Positions 1 to 7,853 of a DNA stretch of 64,000 nt are shown here, piece after piece. The stretch's first letter is position 1. Each line of letters begins with the position of its first letter. Source of the DNA: Blastocatellia bacterium (lineage in GTDB: Bacteria > Acidobacteriota > Blastocatellia > UBA7656 > JADIYM01); the NCBI GenBank assembly GCA_021463145.1, contig JAJTWZ010000017.1, forward strand, positions 1-64,000, given 5' to 3'. Position numbers and translations under genes: made by a program. The notes beneath the pieces were generated by a model. The model was not told the origin of the DNA and did no database searches. It was given only the letters and a program-made list of their open reading frames with translations.

Positions 1-117
1 ATCCTGTAAATCCTGTAATCCTGTAATCCTGTCAACTCTTCATGCTAGGCGGGCGCGCACCGCGGCATTCACCGCCTTCCCGTCCACGGTCCTTCCCGCA
101 AGGCGCTTCATCGCTGA
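1..117. repeat. Duplicated yqeY 3' end with ACAGGATT-type repeat arm
   Basis: Bases 1-40 are head-to-tail ATCCTGTA words. Bases 41-117 repeat, almost base for base, the last ~75 bp of the yqeY gene at 269-345, with one synonymous difference near the stop codon (CTA instead of CTC for Leu). Similarity stops abruptly after 116. It cannot encode the protein because only the 3' end is present. The copy sits on the same side of an identical repeat arm as the real gene end, so repeat and gene tail were copied together. Confidence 0.8.
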
Positions 118-164
118 CGAGGTGCCCGTCGCCGGGCGTGAGGCGGTCGCGTCGAGAACAAAGG

Positions 165-268
165 AGAGTAAACAGGATTACAGGATTATTCAGGATTACA
201 GGATTCTGATCATTCATGCCCAAGACAATCCTGTAAATCCTGAAAAATCCTGTAATCCTGTCAACTCT
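165..268. repeat. ACAGGATT/AATCCTGT inverted-repeat element
   Basis: The left arm is built from ACAGGATT words and the right arm from AATCCTGT words, around a short centre near 205-228. The right arm ends in CTGTCAACTCTTCA, and its last bases are the yqeY stop codon (read on the minus strand). The same element type is at 3276-3366. It could fold as a long hairpin downstream of yqeY. Confidence 0.75.
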
Positions 269-718
269 TCATGCGAGGCGGGCGCGCACCGCGGCATTCA
301 CCGCCTTCCCGTCCACGGTCCTTCCCGCAAGGCGCTTCATCGCTGCCGGCATAACCTTCCCGATGTCGCGGGCCGATGTCGCACCGGTCTCGGCGATGGC
401 TTCGTCGACGGCGGCCGCGATGTCGGCCTCGGACGCCGATGCGGGGAGGTATTCCTCTATCACCGCGAGCTCGGCCTCTTCCTTGACCGCCGAGTCTTCC
501 CGGCCGGCCGCGCGGAATGCATCCGCCGACTCGCGGCGCTGCTTCGCGAGCGTCTGCAGCGCCTTGATGCCGTCGGCCTCGGTGAAACCCTCGCGATTCT
601 CGATCCGCTTGTTCGCAAGCGCGGTCTTCATCATTCGCAATGCAGACAGACGCGCCGCGTCGCGCGCCTTCATTGCGTCGCGGATCTCGGATTCGACGCG
701 ATCGAAGAGTTCGGACAT
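269..718 (-). CDS. yqeY: GatB/YqeY domain-containing protein
   Basis: This 149-residue protein matches the free-standing YqeY family in length and pattern. It has an N-terminal helical half with LxxLR and a conserved KQRRESADAFRAAGR segment around residues 58-72, then EEYLP and a C-terminal GKVMPAAMKRLAGR-like helix (about 118-132) as in the tRNA-binding tail of GatB. In GatB this domain helps tRNA-dependent amidation; the role of the stand-alone protein is not settled. It lies just downstream of mqnD on the same strand, 4 bp away, so it is probably the last gene of the mqnE-mqnD-yqeY operon. A dispersed repeat begins at its stop codon, and its 3' end is duplicated at 41-117. Confidence 0.9.
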   Translation of the reverse strand: MSELFDRVESEIRDAMKARDAARLSALRMMKTALANKRIENREGFTEADGIKALQTLAKQRRESADAFRAAGREDSAVKEEAELAVIEEYLPASASEADIAAAVDEAIAETGATSARDIGKVMPAAMKRLAGRTVDGKAVNAAVRARLA

Positions 719-722
719 GCCG

Positions 723-1568
723 CTACCCGACGAACTCGGCTTCGACGCGGTCAGGAATCAGGCCCGCCTCGAATGCCCGATCGAGCAGCAGTTGCACCGC
801 GCGGCGTCCGTCCGCACCGTAGTCTAGCGTCACGTCGTTCACGTACATCCCGACGAAACGGTCAGCGAGGTCCGTCGGCAGGTCGCGCGCGAACTGCATC
901 GCGTAGCCGAGCGCCTCCTCGCGATTTTCGAGCGCGTACTTGATCGACTCGTGGAGCAGCCGCGAGACCTTCGCGGTAAGTTCGGGCCCGAGGTCCTTGC
1001 GGATCGCATTGCCGCCGAGCGGCAGCTGCAGGCCTGTTTCCGCGTGCCACCATTCGCCGAGGTCGAGCACCTTGTGCAGGCCCTCGCCCGCGTACGTGAG
1101 CTGGCCTTCGTGGATGAGGAGCCCGGCGTCGACGTCGCCCGCCTTCACGCGATCGATTATCGTGTCGAAATCCATCTCGACCGGCTCGAAGTCCGGCGCC
1201 GCGAGCATCATCGCCAGATACGCCGTCGTTAGCTTGCCCGGAATGCCGATGCGCTTCCCGCGCAGGTCTTCGATCGTGAGCGACTCGCGCGCGACGACGA
1301 TCGGGCCGTACTTGTTGCCCATCGAAGCGCCGTGCGGCAGGAGCGCGTATTTGTCGGCGAGCAGCGCGTAGGCGTGGATCGATACGGCCGAGACTTCGTG
1401 GCGGCCCTCCATGGCCCAGTGGTTGAGCGTCTCGATGTCCTTGAGCAGGTGCTTGAACTCGAGGCCTTCGGCGTCGATCTTGTGCTCGGCGAGGGCGTAG
1501 TGCATGAACGCGTCGTCCGAGTCGGGACTGTGCGCCACCGTGATGGTTCGTGTGTCGGTCGTGTTCAT
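723..1568 (-). CDS. mqnD: 1,4-dihydroxy-6-naphthoate synthase
   Basis: The 281-residue product has the MqnD pattern: [14 protein letters not shown] near residue 13, SVSIHAYA, the GPIVVA strand, and the [11 protein letters not shown] loop, all in a periplasmic-binding-protein-like fold. MqnD converts cyclic dehypoxanthinylfutalosine to 1,4-dihydroxy-6-naphthoate in the futalosine route to menaquinone, in the cytoplasm. The chosen ATG overlaps the mqnE stop codon by 4 bp (ATGA), indicating translational coupling. A longer reading frame upstream is only the antisense-frame shadow of mqnE. MqnA, MqnB and MqnC are not in this window. Confidence 0.93.
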   Translation of the reverse strand: MNTTDTRTITVAHSPDSDDAFMHYALAEHKIDAEGLEFKHLLKDIETLNHWAMEGRHEVSAVSIHAYALLADKYALLPHGASMGNKYGPIVVARESLTIEDLRGKRIGIPGKLTTAYLAMMLAAPDFEPVEMDFDTIIDRVKAGDVDAGLLIHEGQLTYAGEGLHKVLDLGEWWHAETGLQLPLGGNAIRKDLGPELTAKVSRLLHESIKYALENREEALGYAMQFARDLPTDLADRFVGMYVNDVTLDYGADGRRAVQLLLDRAFEAGLIPDRVEAEFVG

Positions 1569-2701
1569 AGATTCGCTTCCGAGGATGCTGCCGCACCGTC
1601 GGGAATGGGATGGATCGGGTTGTAGAGCGTGTCGCGCTCGACGGGCTCGAGGCCGGCGTCGCGGATCATGCGGACGAGCTCGACACGCGAGAGCGTGGCT
1701 TCGTCCTTGCCGTCGGCCGAGTAGGTCGAGACGAGCTCGCCGCCCTCGATTATCGTGCCGTCGAGGTCGTTGGCGCCGTAATGGAGCGCGATCTGAGCAA
1801 GGCTGCGGCCGAGCATCACCCAGTACGCCTTGATGTGATCGAAGTTGTCGAGCATGAGCCGCGACACGGCGATCGTCCGCAGACTGTCGATGCCCGACGG
1901 TCCAGGCAGGTGCGCGAGCTCGGTCTCCTTCGGCCAGAAGGCGAGCGGAATGAAGCACTGGAAGCCACCAGTGCGGTCCTGCAGGTCGCGAAGCCGGATC
2001 ATGTGGTCGACGCGGTGCTCGGGCCGCTCGATGTGGCCGTAGAGCATGGTTGCGTTGGAGCGCAGCCCGGCGTTGTGAACCTTCTCTGTGACGGCCAGCC
2101 AGGTATTCGACCCGCACTTGTGGCGGCAGACCTCCTTGCGCACCGTCTCGTCGAAGATCTCGGCGCCGCCGCCCGGACAACTGTCGAGGCCGGCGGTCTT
2201 TAGCCGCTCGATGATCTCCTCGTGCGAGACGTGGAACATGCGCTTCAAGTGGTCGATCTCGACCATCGTGAAGGCCTTGAGGTGAACGTGCGGCAGTTCG
2301 CGCTTGAGCGTGCGCAGCAGATCTTCGTAGTACTCGATCGGAAGCTTTGGATGGAGCCCCCCGACGATGTGCAGTTCGGTCGCGCCCTGAGCTGCCGCGG
2401 CGCGCGCCCGCGCGAGGCAATCGTCGATCGAATGCGTGTAGGCCTCGGGCGAGTCCTTCTTGCGGTAGAAGCTGCAGAAGGTGCAGTCCCAATAACAGAC
2501 GTTCGTGTAGTTGAGGTGACGGTTGACGTTGAAGTACGTCGCGCTGCCGTGCCGGCGGCGCCGGACGTCGTCGGCCAACCGGCCAAGGCCGACCAGATCG
2601 CCGGTTTCGAAAAGCCGAACGCCCTCGTCAAAACTCAACCGCTCCCCTGCGTCGACCTTGCCGGCGACATCTGCGAGAAACGGATCACGGAACGCGTTCA
2701 A
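1565..2701 (-). CDS. mqnE: Aminodeoxyfutalosine synthase (radical SAM)
   Basis: This 378-residue protein carries the radical-SAM triad C69-x3-C73-x2-C76, preceded by [12 protein letters not shown]. It then has [18 protein letters not shown] and CPGGGAEIF, which fit MqnE better than its relative MqnC. MqnE joins 3-[(1-carboxyvinyl)oxy]benzoate to SAM-derived adenosyl radical to give 6-amino-6-deoxyfutalosine, the entry step after MqnA. It is the first gene of the mqnE-mqnD-yqeY unit, divergent from the bacilliredoxin gene. The 154-bp gap to that gene should hold both promoters. Confidence 0.92.
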   Translation of the reverse strand: MNAFRDPFLADVAGKVDAGERLSFDEGVRLFETGDLVGLGRLADDVRRRRHGSATYFNVNRHLNYTNVCYWDCTFCSFYRKKDSPEAYTHSIDDCLARARAAAAQGATELHIVGGLHPKLPIEYYEDLLRTLKRELPHVHLKAFTMVEIDHLKRMFHVSHEEIIERLKTAGLDSCPGGGAEIFDETVRKEVCRHKCGSNTWLAVTEKVHNAGLRSNATMLYGHIERPEHRVDHMIRLRDLQDRTGGFQCFIPLAFWPKETELAHLPGPSGIDSLRTIAVSRLMLDNFDHIKAYWVMLGRSLAQIALHYGANDLDGTIIEGGELVSTYSADGKDEATLSRVELVRMIRDAGLEPVERDTLYNPIHPIPDGAAASSEANL

Positions 2702-2855
2702 TGGCTGGTCTCCTTCGTCGCGCCCGCTGCCGCGCCGGCGCTGCCTGCAAAATCCGTGTGAACCTTAGCACAAGTGGCATGCCTTGTCGTCGTGGCGACC
2801 ACTGTGGAACAATCCCAAGTCCGACACTTGTCATTCACGGAGGAACGTACGCCAC

Positions 2856-3272
2856 ATGGCCTACTCAGAACTGATGATTCGACCGTTTCGCGAGGAATTG
2901 ACGCGAATCGGAGTTGAAGAAACGCGGACGCCCGATGCTGTCGAGGCCGCACTCGCGACCGACGGAACCGTGATGGTCGTCGTGAATTCGGTCTGCGGGT
3001 GTGCGGCCGGCAACGCCCGTCCTGGAATCGCAAAGGCGCTACGGAACGCGACGCTGCCGAGCAAAGTGGTTACGGTATTCGCGGGCGCCGACATCGAAGC
3101 GACGGAGCGGGCGCGCAGTTACTTCGCGCCGTTTCCGCCGTCTTCACCGCAGATCGCCATCATGAAGGACAAGAAGGTGCTGTTCATGCTCGAGCGCCAT
3201 CAGATCCAGAATCGCACCGCCGACCAGGTCGCGTCGGATCTGACCGCCGCGTTCAACGAGCACTGTGCGTAG
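2856..3272 (+). CDS. BrxA/BrxB (YphP/YqiW) family bacilliredoxin
   Basis: The 138-residue protein has the family signature SVCGCAAG with a CGC active site at residues 47-49, followed by ARPGI and the VFAGADIEATERAR stretch. Bacilliredoxins remove bacillithiol from mixed disulfides in Firmicutes. In Gram-negative bacteria that lack bacillithiol, members probably act on other low-molecular-weight thiols or as disulfide isomerases; that part is inference. The ATG at 2856 is chosen because GGAGG lies 10 bp upstream; an in-frame ATG further upstream lacks this. The stop codon is followed after 4 bp by a dispersed inverted repeat. Confidence 0.9.
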   Translation: MAYSELMIRPFREELTRIGVEETRTPDAVEAALATDGTVMVVVNSVCGCAAGNARPGIAKALRNATLPSKVVTVFAGADIEATERARSYFAPFPPSSPQIAIMKDKKVLFMLERHQIQNRTADQVASDLTAAFNEHCA

Positions 3273-3275
3273 AGC

Positions 3276-3366
3276 GAAGAGTTGACAGGATTACAGGATT
3301 ACAGGATTCACAAGATTCAAAGAATCTATGAAAATCCTGTTAATCCTGTAATCCTGTCAACTCTTC
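3276..3366. repeat. ACAGGATT inverted-repeat element between convergent genes
   Basis: Left arm 3276-3308 (GAAGAGTTGACAGG then ACAGGATT words) and right arm 3333-3366 (AATCCTGT words then CAACTCTTC) are near-perfect reverse complements around a ~24-bp centre. The element fills the whole gap between two convergent genes. Its right tip abuts the stop codon of the pseudokinase gene and its left tip is 3 bp past the bacilliredoxin stop. It may act as a bidirectional terminator, although no clear U tract is present. Confidence 0.8.
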
Positions 3367-5482
3367 ATCCGCTCAACGGCACGACACCCCAGTTCCAGAC
3401 GGTTCGGCGATATTTCGACCAGGGAATGTCGCCCCACTCGCACGGTCCGGCGACGATGCACATGAGGTCGCCAGCGTCCGTACCGACGACGATCTCGAGC
3501 CAGCCATCGAGGTCGATGTCTCCGACGACCGCCGGCCCGGGCCTGCCAGACACGTCGCGCTCGTCGATGAGGTTGCCGTCGCCGTCGAATACGAGCAGCT
3601 TGTCCTGGGATCCGGTCAGGATCTCGAGTTTCCCGTCGCCGTTCAGGTCCACCACGACGGGTTCCGCCACCCATTGTCCCTGGATCTCGACTTCCCAACG
3701 CTTCTGACCGCGATCGTCGAGGCAGAGTAACGACCCGTGCTGCGCGCGGACTGCGACGAGGATCTCGTAGCGGCCGTCGCCGTCGATGTCCGCGCCGACC
3801 GGTGCCGATGCCCCGAAGCCCCACGGCGGAATCGTCATCGAGTCGTCGCCGAGAACGATCTCGGTTTCCCACGCGAACTCCTCCTCGCGCGTGAACGCCA
3901 ACAGATGAAAGGAGTACTGTGTCGCGGCCTCGCGCCGCGCCATGTATCGCGGCCGCACGATCAGCCAGGAATCGCTGGATCGCGGCAGCACGAGCGGCAT
4001 TTCGTCGCCATCGACCGCGCGCCATCTGCCGCGTTGGTTGAAGATGATGAACGGACCCGGCCGCGGCAGGTCGCGAGCGCCGCTCTCCGCGGTCGGATCG
4101 CCGTTTGGACCGGCTGGCGGTTCGAGCGGGATGAGGTGGCCGTCCTTCCGGAAGTTCCCGCGCCCGTCGATCTGCGAATCGAGCGACAGCAGAAACTCCG
4201 GTTCGCCGTCGCGGTTCAGGTCGCCGACCGCCGGGGCCGGCCAACGGGGGGGACTGCTGCCAGAAAACGCCGGAGCGGACCACAGAAGTGTTCCGTCCTC
4301 GCTGGAAAACGCGTAAAGCGTGCCCTTCTTGTCCATCGAGAGCACTTCGGCGCTGCCCTCGGATGAAAACTCGATGGAGGACGGGGGCATCAGCATCTGC
4401 CGGATGACGCCGGCGTCGGTCTTGAGCGCGCGCCGCCATCGCAATTCGCCCGTCGCGGTGTAGCAATAGACCCATCCGGTCTCGTAACCGGCGATGATCT
4501 CGTAGTGGTGATCGCGGTCGATGTCGACGAGCAACGGCGAGCCGACCACTCCAGCCGGCGCTTCGACGCGCCAGAGCAACTCGCCGAGCACACCCGTGCC
4601 TCCGCGCGTGCGTCCCGCCCGGCGATAGGCGCGATCCAGGCCGTCGGCGAGCGCGACCGGCGTTGGCCAGAGCGCTTCGGCGCCGCGAGCAAGTGCGTAC
4701 CGCAGCGCGGATTCCAGTTCGTGCGGCGTCGACTTCGGCAGCGGCGGCAGGTTCTGGTTGCCGCTGGTGACGAATAGGTGAAGCGGGCCAGGCGCCTCGG
4801 CCGGGGGGAAGAGCCGCGCGCCGGAGAGCATCTCCCACGCCAGGGCGCCAAGCGCGTGGATGTCGGAAGCGATGCCCGAGATTGGCGCGATAGCCGCCTG
4901 GTTGGGAGTCGCGATCTCGCCGACTCCAAAGTCGACGAGGACTCCGCGTTCCTGCGCTCCCTCGCTGACGACCCAGACGGATTCGGGCGACAGAATGCCG
5001 TGGACGACCCCGCGTTCGTGGAGCACCTGAAGACCGCGCGCAACGTCGGCAACCAGCGAGAGCACGCGCGTCGGCTCCATCGTGCCTTGCAGATCGAGCA
5101 ACGAACGCAGCGGGACCCCGGCCGGGCGGGTCGTGATCAGGCAGACGGTGCCGTCAGCGGCGCCGGCATATCCGGATACCGTGACCATATGAGGTTGCTG
5201 CAGCGCCGAGAAGTTCCGGTAAATCCGCGAGAGCCGGTCCATCTGGCCGAGAGGCTCGTCCCAGTCGACCCGGAAGATGTGCACGAGCGTCGTCGTCTTG
5301 TCGGCCGGGCTCTGGGCCTCGAAGAGCGACCGCATCGGATGAGACGCGAGCAGCCGGTTCAGTTGCAGGTGGCCGAGCCCCGACTCGGACGGCAGCGTCG
5401 GCAGCAACTGGCTTTGGCACGTCGGACACGCTGAAGTATCCGACGCGACGACGGGACCACACGTGAGGCAAAACCGCGTCAT
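3365..5482 (-). CDS. Zinc-ribbon pseudokinase fused to FG-GAP/VCBS propeller
   Basis: This 705-residue protein starts with a zinc ribbon (C5, C8, C19, C22), followed by a Hanks-kinase-like domain at about 45-290. The kinase is probably inactive. There is no glycine loop or VAIK lysine, and the catalytic HRDLKPEN loop reads HGILSPES (161-168), without the Asp; the DFG is kept (184-186). Residues ~310-705 hold repeated D-x-D/N-G-D-G calcium loops (for example DLNRDGEPE, DIDGDGRYE, DLNGDGKLE, DIDLDGWLE) typical of FG-GAP/VCBS beta-propellers. No signal peptide or membrane segment is apparent. A sensing or scaffold role is possible but not shown. Confidence 0.85.
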   Translation of the reverse strand: MTRFCLTCGPVVASDTSACPTCQSQLLPTLPSESGLGHLQLNRLLASHPMRSLFEAQSPADKTTTLVHIFRVDWDEPLGQMDRLSRIYRNFSALQQPHMVTVSGYAGAADGTVCLITTRPAGVPLRSLLDLQGTMEPTRVLSLVADVARGLQVLHERGVVHGILSPESVWVVSEGAQERGVLVDFGVGEIATPNQAAIAPISGIASDIHALGALAWEMLSGARLFPPAEAPGPLHLFVTSGNQNLPPLPKSTPHELESALRYALARGAEALWPTPVALADGLDRAYRRAGRTRGGTGVLGELLWRVEAPAGVVGSPLLVDIDRDHHYEIIAGYETGWVYCYTATGELRWRRALKTDAGVIRQMLMPPSSIEFSSEGSAEVLSMDKKGTLYAFSSEDGTLLWSAPAFSGSSPPRWPAPAVGDLNRDGEPEFLLSLDSQIDGRGNFRKDGHLIPLEPPAGPNGDPTAESGARDLPRPGPFIIFNQRGRWRAVDGDEMPLVLPRSSDSWLIVRPRYMARREAATQYSFHLLAFTREEEFAWETEIVLGDDSMTIPPWGFGASAPVGADIDGDGRYEILVAVRAQHGSLLCLDDRGQKRWEVEIQGQWVAEPVVVDLNGDGKLEILTGSQDKLLVFDGDGNLIDERDVSGRPGPAVVGDIDLDGWLEIVVGTDAGDLMCIVAGPCEWGDIPWSKYRRTVWNWGVVPLSG

Positions 5483-5554
5483 TGAGTTGCTCCGGAAAGT
5501 TCAGGAGGGGCGCAGAGACAACGGTTTATAGCCGTTCGGCGCCCGGCGGCGCAA

Positions 5555-5640
5555 CCGAAGAGGACCACGGATCACAGAGATCGGAACGGAATCCACAGAT
5601 CCGAACCCGGCAGGCCGGATCCGTGGAATCCGGCAAAATC
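5555..5640. repeat. Degenerate ATCCACAGATCCG-type intergenic repeat
   Basis: The gap downstream of the permease contains CACGGATCACAGAGATC and ATCCACAGATCCG words and an imperfect inverted pair CCGGATCCGTGG / CCACAGATCCG. These resemble the CACAGATG/CATCTGTG element at 35852-35910 and the ATCTGTGG word at 23861. It looks like a decayed member of that family. Confidence 0.4.
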
Positions 5641-7252
5641 AGTGGCCGTCCTTTTCGTCGTCCAGGCGGCCATCGACGGGTTCCTCTGGAAACATCGGAG
5701 GGGCCATGGGATCGATCGTGGGCGAGCCGGCCGGAGAAACTCCGTGAGACTGTATTTCGTGAGCGAGCTGGCCTCGAAGGTGGCTGTGCTTCTTTCCGTA
5801 AAAGAAGTAGATCGCGATTCCCACGGCGAGCCAGATGATGAGCCGGTACCAGTTCTCCACCGGCAGCGAGAACATCAACAGCATGCAGATTGCGATGCCG
5901 GCGATCGGAACGAAGGGGCTCAGCGGCACCCGGAACGGACGGTGCGCGTCAGGGTGCGTCTTGCGCATCACTAGCACCGCCGCGCAAACGATGACGAAGG
6001 CGAGAAGCGTTCCGATGTTCACGAGCTCGGCAAGTATGCGGAGGGGAAGGAACGCCGACATGATGCCGACGGCGCAGCCGGTCAGAATCGTAGACTTCCA
6101 GGGCGTCCTGAACTTGTCGTGGATCGCGCCGAAGAACGACTGCGGAACGAGGCCGTCGCGAGCCATTGCAAGCATGACGCGAGGCTGGCTGAGCATCATC
6201 ACGAGCAGCACCGACGTGATGCCGGTCAGTGCGCCGAGCGAGATGACGAACTGCGCCCAAGGCAGGCCTTTCGCCTCGAAGGCCTTCGACACAGGCGCGT
6301 TGATGTCGATCTGATTGTACGGAACCATTCCCGTCAGCACCGCGGAGACCAGGATATAGAGGAGGGTGCAGACGATCAGGCTGACGATGATGCCGATCGG
6401 CACATCGCGCTGCGGATTGCGCGCCTCCTCGGAGTGTGTCGAAACCGAGTCGAAGCCGATGTAGGCGAAAAAGATTGTCGCGGCGCCGGCCATCATGCCC
6501 AGCGGCGCTCCACCGGCGTCGGTCATTCCCGCGATCGAATGGCCAAAGAAGCTGAGGCCCGTGTAGCCATACGGTGCGAAGTCACGCGTCCAGTTCGCCG
6601 GATCGATGTAGAAGGCCCCGACGATGATGACGAAGAACACGACCGCCAGCTTCACTATGACCATCGCCGCGTTGATGGACGCGCTTTCCTGGATGCCTTT
6701 CACGAGGACGACCGTCAGCACGAACGTGATGACGAGCGCCGGAAGGTTCATGAAAGTGTCCGTCGCTACGAGATGGCCCAGTTTCGGATCGTAGTCGAAC
6801 GGCGCGTTAGCGAGAACTTCCGGAATCTTGAACCCGAAGAGACCTATGAAGTCCTGGAAGTAGTGGGACCACCCGTTCGCGACGGTCGCCGAACCGACGG
6901 CGTATTCGAGGACCAGATCCCAGCCGATGATCCACGCGAAGAGCTCGCCGAGCGTTGCATACGCGTAGGTGTAGGCGGAGCCGGCGACGGGCACCATCGC
7001 GGCGAACTCGGCGTAGCAGAGTGCCGCGAAAATGCAGGCTATGCCGGCGACGACGAACGAGAGCATCAGCGCGGGGCCGGTCTTGTCGTGGGCTGCGACG
7101 CCCGTCAGGACGAAGATGCCCGTGCCGATGATCGCACCGACGCCGAGGCTGGTGAGCTGGACCGGGCCAAGGATGCGACGCAGGCGATGTTCGCCCTTCA
7201 GCTCACCCAACAGGACATCGAGCGGCTTCTTCGAAAAGAGCTGATTCGGCAT
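5639..7252 (-). CDS. APC-family amino-acid permease
   Basis: The 537-residue integral membrane protein has the start typical of cationic amino-acid transporter-like APC permeases: GVGAIIGTGIF in TM1 (about residues 36-46), AALCYAEFAAMVPVAGSAYTYAY around 75-100, and FFAYIGFDSVSTHSEEARNPQRD near 265, followed by about 12 membrane spans in total and a hydrophilic tail. Substrate is probably an amino acid taken up with protons; which one cannot be told. GGAGG lies 5 bp upstream of the ATG. It is monocistronic by orientation. Confidence 0.92.
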   Translation of the reverse strand: MPNQLFSKKPLDVLLGELKGEHRLRRILGPVQLTSLGVGAIIGTGIFVLTGVAAHDKTGPALMLSFVVAGIACIFAALCYAEFAAMVPVAGSAYTYAYATLGELFAWIIGWDLVLEYAVGSATVANGWSHYFQDFIGLFGFKIPEVLANAPFDYDPKLGHLVATDTFMNLPALVITFVLTVVLVKGIQESASINAAMVIVKLAVVFFVIIVGAFYIDPANWTRDFAPYGYTGLSFFGHSIAGMTDAGGAPLGMMAGAATIFFAYIGFDSVSTHSEEARNPQRDVPIGIIVSLIVCTLLYILVSAVLTGMVPYNQIDINAPVSKAFEAKGLPWAQFVISLGALTGITSVLLVMMLSQPRVMLAMARDGLVPQSFFGAIHDKFRTPWKSTILTGCAVGIMSAFLPLRILAELVNIGTLLAFVIVCAAVLVMRKTHPDAHRPFRVPLSPFVPIAGIAICMLLMFSLPVENWYRLIIWLAVGIAIYFFYGKKHSHLRGQLAHEIQSHGVSPAGSPTIDPMAPPMFPEEPVDGRLDDEKDGH

Positions 7253-7435
7253 GGAGACCTCCGCGTGTATTGGGGAAAAGCGCGCCGATCATTACCGAAA
7301 CAGCCCGTCCGTTCAAGCAAAACTGTTGTGAGACACGCCGCCCGGTTCATCCCACGGGAGCCCTGTGGGAGGTGGGGGGACTGTTCTATCCAGCGGTCCG
7401 TAGTCGATCCCACCATCGCTGACCGGCAGGGTCTC

Positions 7436-7611
7436 GTTGGATCGATATGACAGTGCTGGATCGGTACGAGTGCGCTGGATGAAAACGACCGCATCTGATC
7501 GACGGGGCCACACTGGATCGGTACGACCGACCTGGATCGCCGGGGCCGCTCCGGATGGGTACGACAGCTCTGGATCGGTATGACCGCTCTGGATCGGTAT
7601 GACCGCGAAGC
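7436..7611. repeat. Degenerate 19-bp tandem repeat
   Basis: About nine units of CTGGATCGGTAYGACCGCT follow head to tail with a 19-bp period. The last two (7570-7607) are almost identical, while the inner ones carry substitutions (for example GCCGGGGCC in place of GGTATGACC). There is no spacer between units, so it is not a CRISPR array. Confidence 0.8.
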
Positions 7612-7625
7612 GGTAACAGACGATA

Positions 7626-7672
7626 GCCGGGGGGTACGGCGGTGAGCGAAGCGATCCGCCGTAACCCCCGGC
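7626..7672. repeat. Large GC-rich hairpin
   Basis: Two 17-base arms (GCCGGGGGGTACGGCGG and CCGCCGTAACCCCCGGC) pair with a single mismatch around a 13-base loop. It sits right after the 19-bp tandem repeat. It resembles a REP-type element more than a terminator, since no U tract follows on either strand. Confidence 0.75.
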
Positions 7673-7853
7673 ACGCCCCCACCCGAATTCCGACCGCGGA
7701 GCGGTCGCACCCGATCCCTGGACGACGCGGATTCCGCCGGGCTCATACCGGCAGCGACCACGCGACTGGCGCCAGCGCACTCACCGATGCAACCTGACGC
7801 ATTCCCTTCGGACAATTGCATTCCAGCCCGCGATCGCCGATGCTCTCGCCTTC

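Larger units (their letters stand above)
7253..7853. other. 601-bp non-coding gap filled with repeats
   Basis: This gap lies between the divergent permease and MFS genes. It has no convincing coding sequence; the open frames crossing it exist only because of the repeats. From 7436 to 7611 there is a degenerate 19-bp tandem repeat, at 7626-7672 a large hairpin, and at 7691-7707 a CGACCGCGGAGCGGTCG palindrome. The promoters of both flanking genes must also lie here. Confidence 0.7.

Noticed and set aside
3357-4838. Long open frame antisense/alternate to the pseudokinase gene
   Set aside because: Arg/Ala-rich shadow of the real gene in another frame; no domain pattern.
6119-7450. 443-codon open frame opposite the amino-acid permease
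   Set aside because: Antisense shadow of a convincing 12-span transporter; composition dominated by Arg, Asp and Glu.
7436-7611. CRISPR array
   Set aside because: Units are contiguous, with no unique spacers, and no cas genes are in the window.
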